Source of the DNA: Makana argininalis_B
GTDB taxonomy: Bacteria > Pseudomonadota > Gammaproteobacteria > Enterobacterales > Enterobacteriaceae
Direction of reading: 5' to 3'
DNA length: 64,000 nucleotides
Assembly (NCBI GenBank): GCA_044442785.1
Contig: JBISJT010000001.1
Coordinates: 1 to 64,000 of the forward strand
The notes below the pieces were generated by a model that worked only from the letters and a program-made list of their open reading frames with translations, was not told the DNA's origin and made no database searches. This document shows positions 62,425 through 64,000 of the stretch, one piece after another. Made by a program: the position numbers and the translations under genes. How positions within the stretch are numbered: position 1 is the first letter of the stretch; every line of letters begins with the position of its first letter.

Positions 62425-64000
62425 ATGATAGAATCAAATAAAAATGAAAAAAATATATTGATAGAAGAAGAACTTAAGAAATCTTATTTAGATTATGCTA
62501 TGTCTGTGATTATTGGAAGAGCTTTACCAGATGTAAGAGATGGTTTAAAACCTGTACATAGAAGAATTTTATTTGCAATGTATATTTTAAAAAATTTTTT
62601 TAATAAAAATTATAAAAAATCTGCCAGAATAGTAGGTGATGTTATAGGAAAATATCATCCACATGGAGATTCAGCTGTATATGATACTATAGTACGAATG
62701 GCTCAATCTTTTTCATTAAGATATAAATTAATAAAAGGACAAGGTAATTTTGGTTCTATTGATGGTGATTCTGCAGCAGCTATGAGATATACAGAAATAA
62801 AAATGTCAAAAATATCACATGAATTAATGTCTGATATAGAAAAGAATACAATTGATTATTATCTAAATTATGACGGAACACATAAAATTCCAACTATTTT
62901 ACCCTCAAAAATTCCAAATTTATTAATAAATGGATCATCTGGAATAGCTGTTGGAATGGCTACTAATATACCATCTCATAATATATCAGAAATTATTGAT
63001 GGTTGTTTAGCATATATTAAAAATGAAAATATAACCTTAAATGAATTAATGAAATATATACCAGGACCTGATTTTCCTACTTATGCTATTATAAAAGGAA
63101 CAGAAGGTATAAAAAAAGCTTATAAAACCGGATATGGAAAAATATATATAAAATCAAGAGCAAAAATAAAAAAATATGGAAAACATGGACGTGAATGTAT
63201 CATTATAAATGAAATACCTTATCAAGTAAATAAATCTAAATTGATAAAACAAATATCAAATTTAATAAAATATAAGAAAATTGAAGGAATAAGTAATATA
63301 AGGGATGAATCAGATAAAGATGGTATGAGAATAGTAATAGAGATTAAAAAATATAGCATAACTTCTATTATTCTTAAAAAACTATTTTTAAATACCCAAT
63401 TACAAATATCTTTTGGAATAAATATGGTAGCTCTTTGTAATGGTCAACCTAAATTACTTTCATTAAAAAAAATTATATATTATTTTATTAAACATAGAAA
63501 AGAAATAATTATAAGAAAAACAATTTTTAAATTAAAAAAATTAAAAGAAAGATATAAAATCATAGAAGGTTTATATATAGCTATTAATAATATAGATTAT
63601 ATTATAAATTTAATTTTAAAATCTAAAACACCAAAAAAAGCAAAAATTAGATTATTATCTAAATCATGGAATTTTAATAAAAAATTTATTTTATTAAAAA
63701 AATGTAAAAATAATATATTTTATAAAAAAATAAAAAAAGAAAAAACAAAAATTCAAAATAATACTTATTATTTAAATAATAATCAAGCAAAAGCTATTTT
63801 AAATCTTAAATTACAAAATATTACTTGTATTGAAAAAAATAATATTAAAAAAGAATATATTATTATTTTTGATAAAATAAAAAAATATAAAAATATATTA
63901 AATAACAACAATGAATTAATTAAAATAATAAAATCAGAATTAATAGAAATAAAAGAAAAATATCAAGATAAAAGAAAAACAGAAATTTTAAATAATATTA
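62425..64000 (+). CDS. gyrA: DNA gyrase subunit A (5' part; runs off the window)
   Basis: Breakage-reunion subunit of gyrase. The ATG at 62425, ten bases after AAGGA, opens a frame that stays open to the window end (525 codons; the E. coli protein has 875). It has EEELKKSYLDYAMSVIIGRA, KYHPHGDSAVYDTIVRMAQ, GNFGSIDGDSAAAMRYTEI with the catalytic tyrosine at residue 122 (numbering as in E. coli), and NGSSGIAVGMATNIP. Ser83 and Asp87 of the quinolone region are the wild-type residues. From about residue 370 the coiled-coil part is lysine-rich and diverged. Confidence 0.97.
   Translation, partial: MIESNKNEKNILIEEELKKSYLDYAMSVIIGRALPDVRDGLKPVHRRILFAMYILKNFFNKNYKKSARIVGDVIGKYHPHGDSAVYDTIVRMAQSFSLRYKLIKGQGNFGSIDGDSAAAMRYTEIKMSKISHELMSDIEKNTIDYYLNYDGTHKIPTILPSKIPNLLINGSSGIAVGMATNIPSHNISEIIDGCLAYIKNENITLNELMKYIPGPDFPTYAIIKGTEGIKKAYKTGYGKIYIKSRAKIKKYGKHGRECIIINEIPYQVNKSKLIKQISNLIKYKKIEGISNIRDESDKDGMRIVIEIKKYSITSIILKKLFLNTQLQISFGINMVALCNGQPKLLSLKKIIYYFIKHRKEIIIRKTIFKLKKLKERYKIIEGLYIAINNIDYIINLILKSKTPKKAKIRLLSKSWNFNKKFILLKKCKNNIFYKKIKKEKTKIQNNTYYLNNNQAKAILNLKLQNITCIEKNNIKKEYIIIFDKIKKYKNILNNNNELIKIIKSELIEIKEKYQDKRKTEILNNI

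Overview
The window is one continuous piece of a very AT-rich, strongly reduced bacterial chromosome. Gene content and order are those of a gammaproteobacterium of the Enterobacterales type. Several E. coli neighbourhoods survive in compressed form: pykF-lpp, lipB-lipA, clpP-clpX-lon opposite cyoABCD, thrS-infC-rpmI-rplT-pheST, mnmE-yidC-rnpA-rpmH followed by dnaN and gyrB, yobF-cspC, gltX beside tRNA-Val and tRNA-Lys, pgk-fbaA, rpmB-rpmG, and miaA directly beside rlmB. Low GC, long AT spacers, missing operon members and the lack of mobile elements, phage or CRISPR point to an obligate insect-type endosymbiont. The species cannot be fixed from this window.

Layout. 0-5.3 kb: lpp, pykF, a decayed tRNA, tRNA-Ser, lipB-lipA and a lycopene cyclase gene (crtY). 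5.7-16.3 kb: lon, clpX, clpP and tyrS on the minus strand, then the cytochrome bo3 operon cyoABCD, then def. 16.4-23 kb: seven tRNAs around folD, cysS, grxD, tilS and cls. 23-34 kb: mnmE-yidC-rnpA-rpmH, then dnaN, gyrB and proS, then dnaX with tRNA-Leu and tRNA-Cys. 34-42.6 kb: dnaQ, gmhA, rplY, tRNA-Ser, the thrS-to-pheT operon, and cspC with a tiny yobF. 42.8-54.6 kb: pfkA, metG, argS, zwf, aspS, ruvC, initiator tRNA, miaA, rlmB, gapA. 54.8-64 kb: tRNA-Lys, tRNA-Val, gltX, pgk, fbaA, rpmBG, lgt, grpE, an interrupted ung and the first 525 codons of gyrA.

Function. Most genes serve translation: nine aminoacyl-tRNA synthetases, 13 intact tRNAs, ribosomal proteins, IF3 and RNA modification. Glycolysis (pfkA, fbaA, gapA, pgk, pykF) and the entry to the pentose phosphate pathway (zwf) are present. 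Respiration is represented by a ubiquinol oxidase without an adjacent cyoE. Lipoate synthesis, replication (clamp, clamp loader, proofreading subunit, gyrase) and proteolysis (Lon, ClpXP) are kept. The envelope is retained in outline: Lpp, Lgt, heptose synthesis (gmhA), cardiolipin synthase and YidC.

Most notable points: the retained carotenoid gene crtY; absence of dnaA and recF from their normal place; a threonyl-tRNA synthetase with no editing half; a methionyl-tRNA synthetase that does not look enterobacterial; infC starting with AUA; ung broken by UGA codons in a window where almost every gene ends in TAA; long perfect inverted repeats (22-38 bp) at four convergent gene junctions; and no tRNA gene encoding its CCA end.
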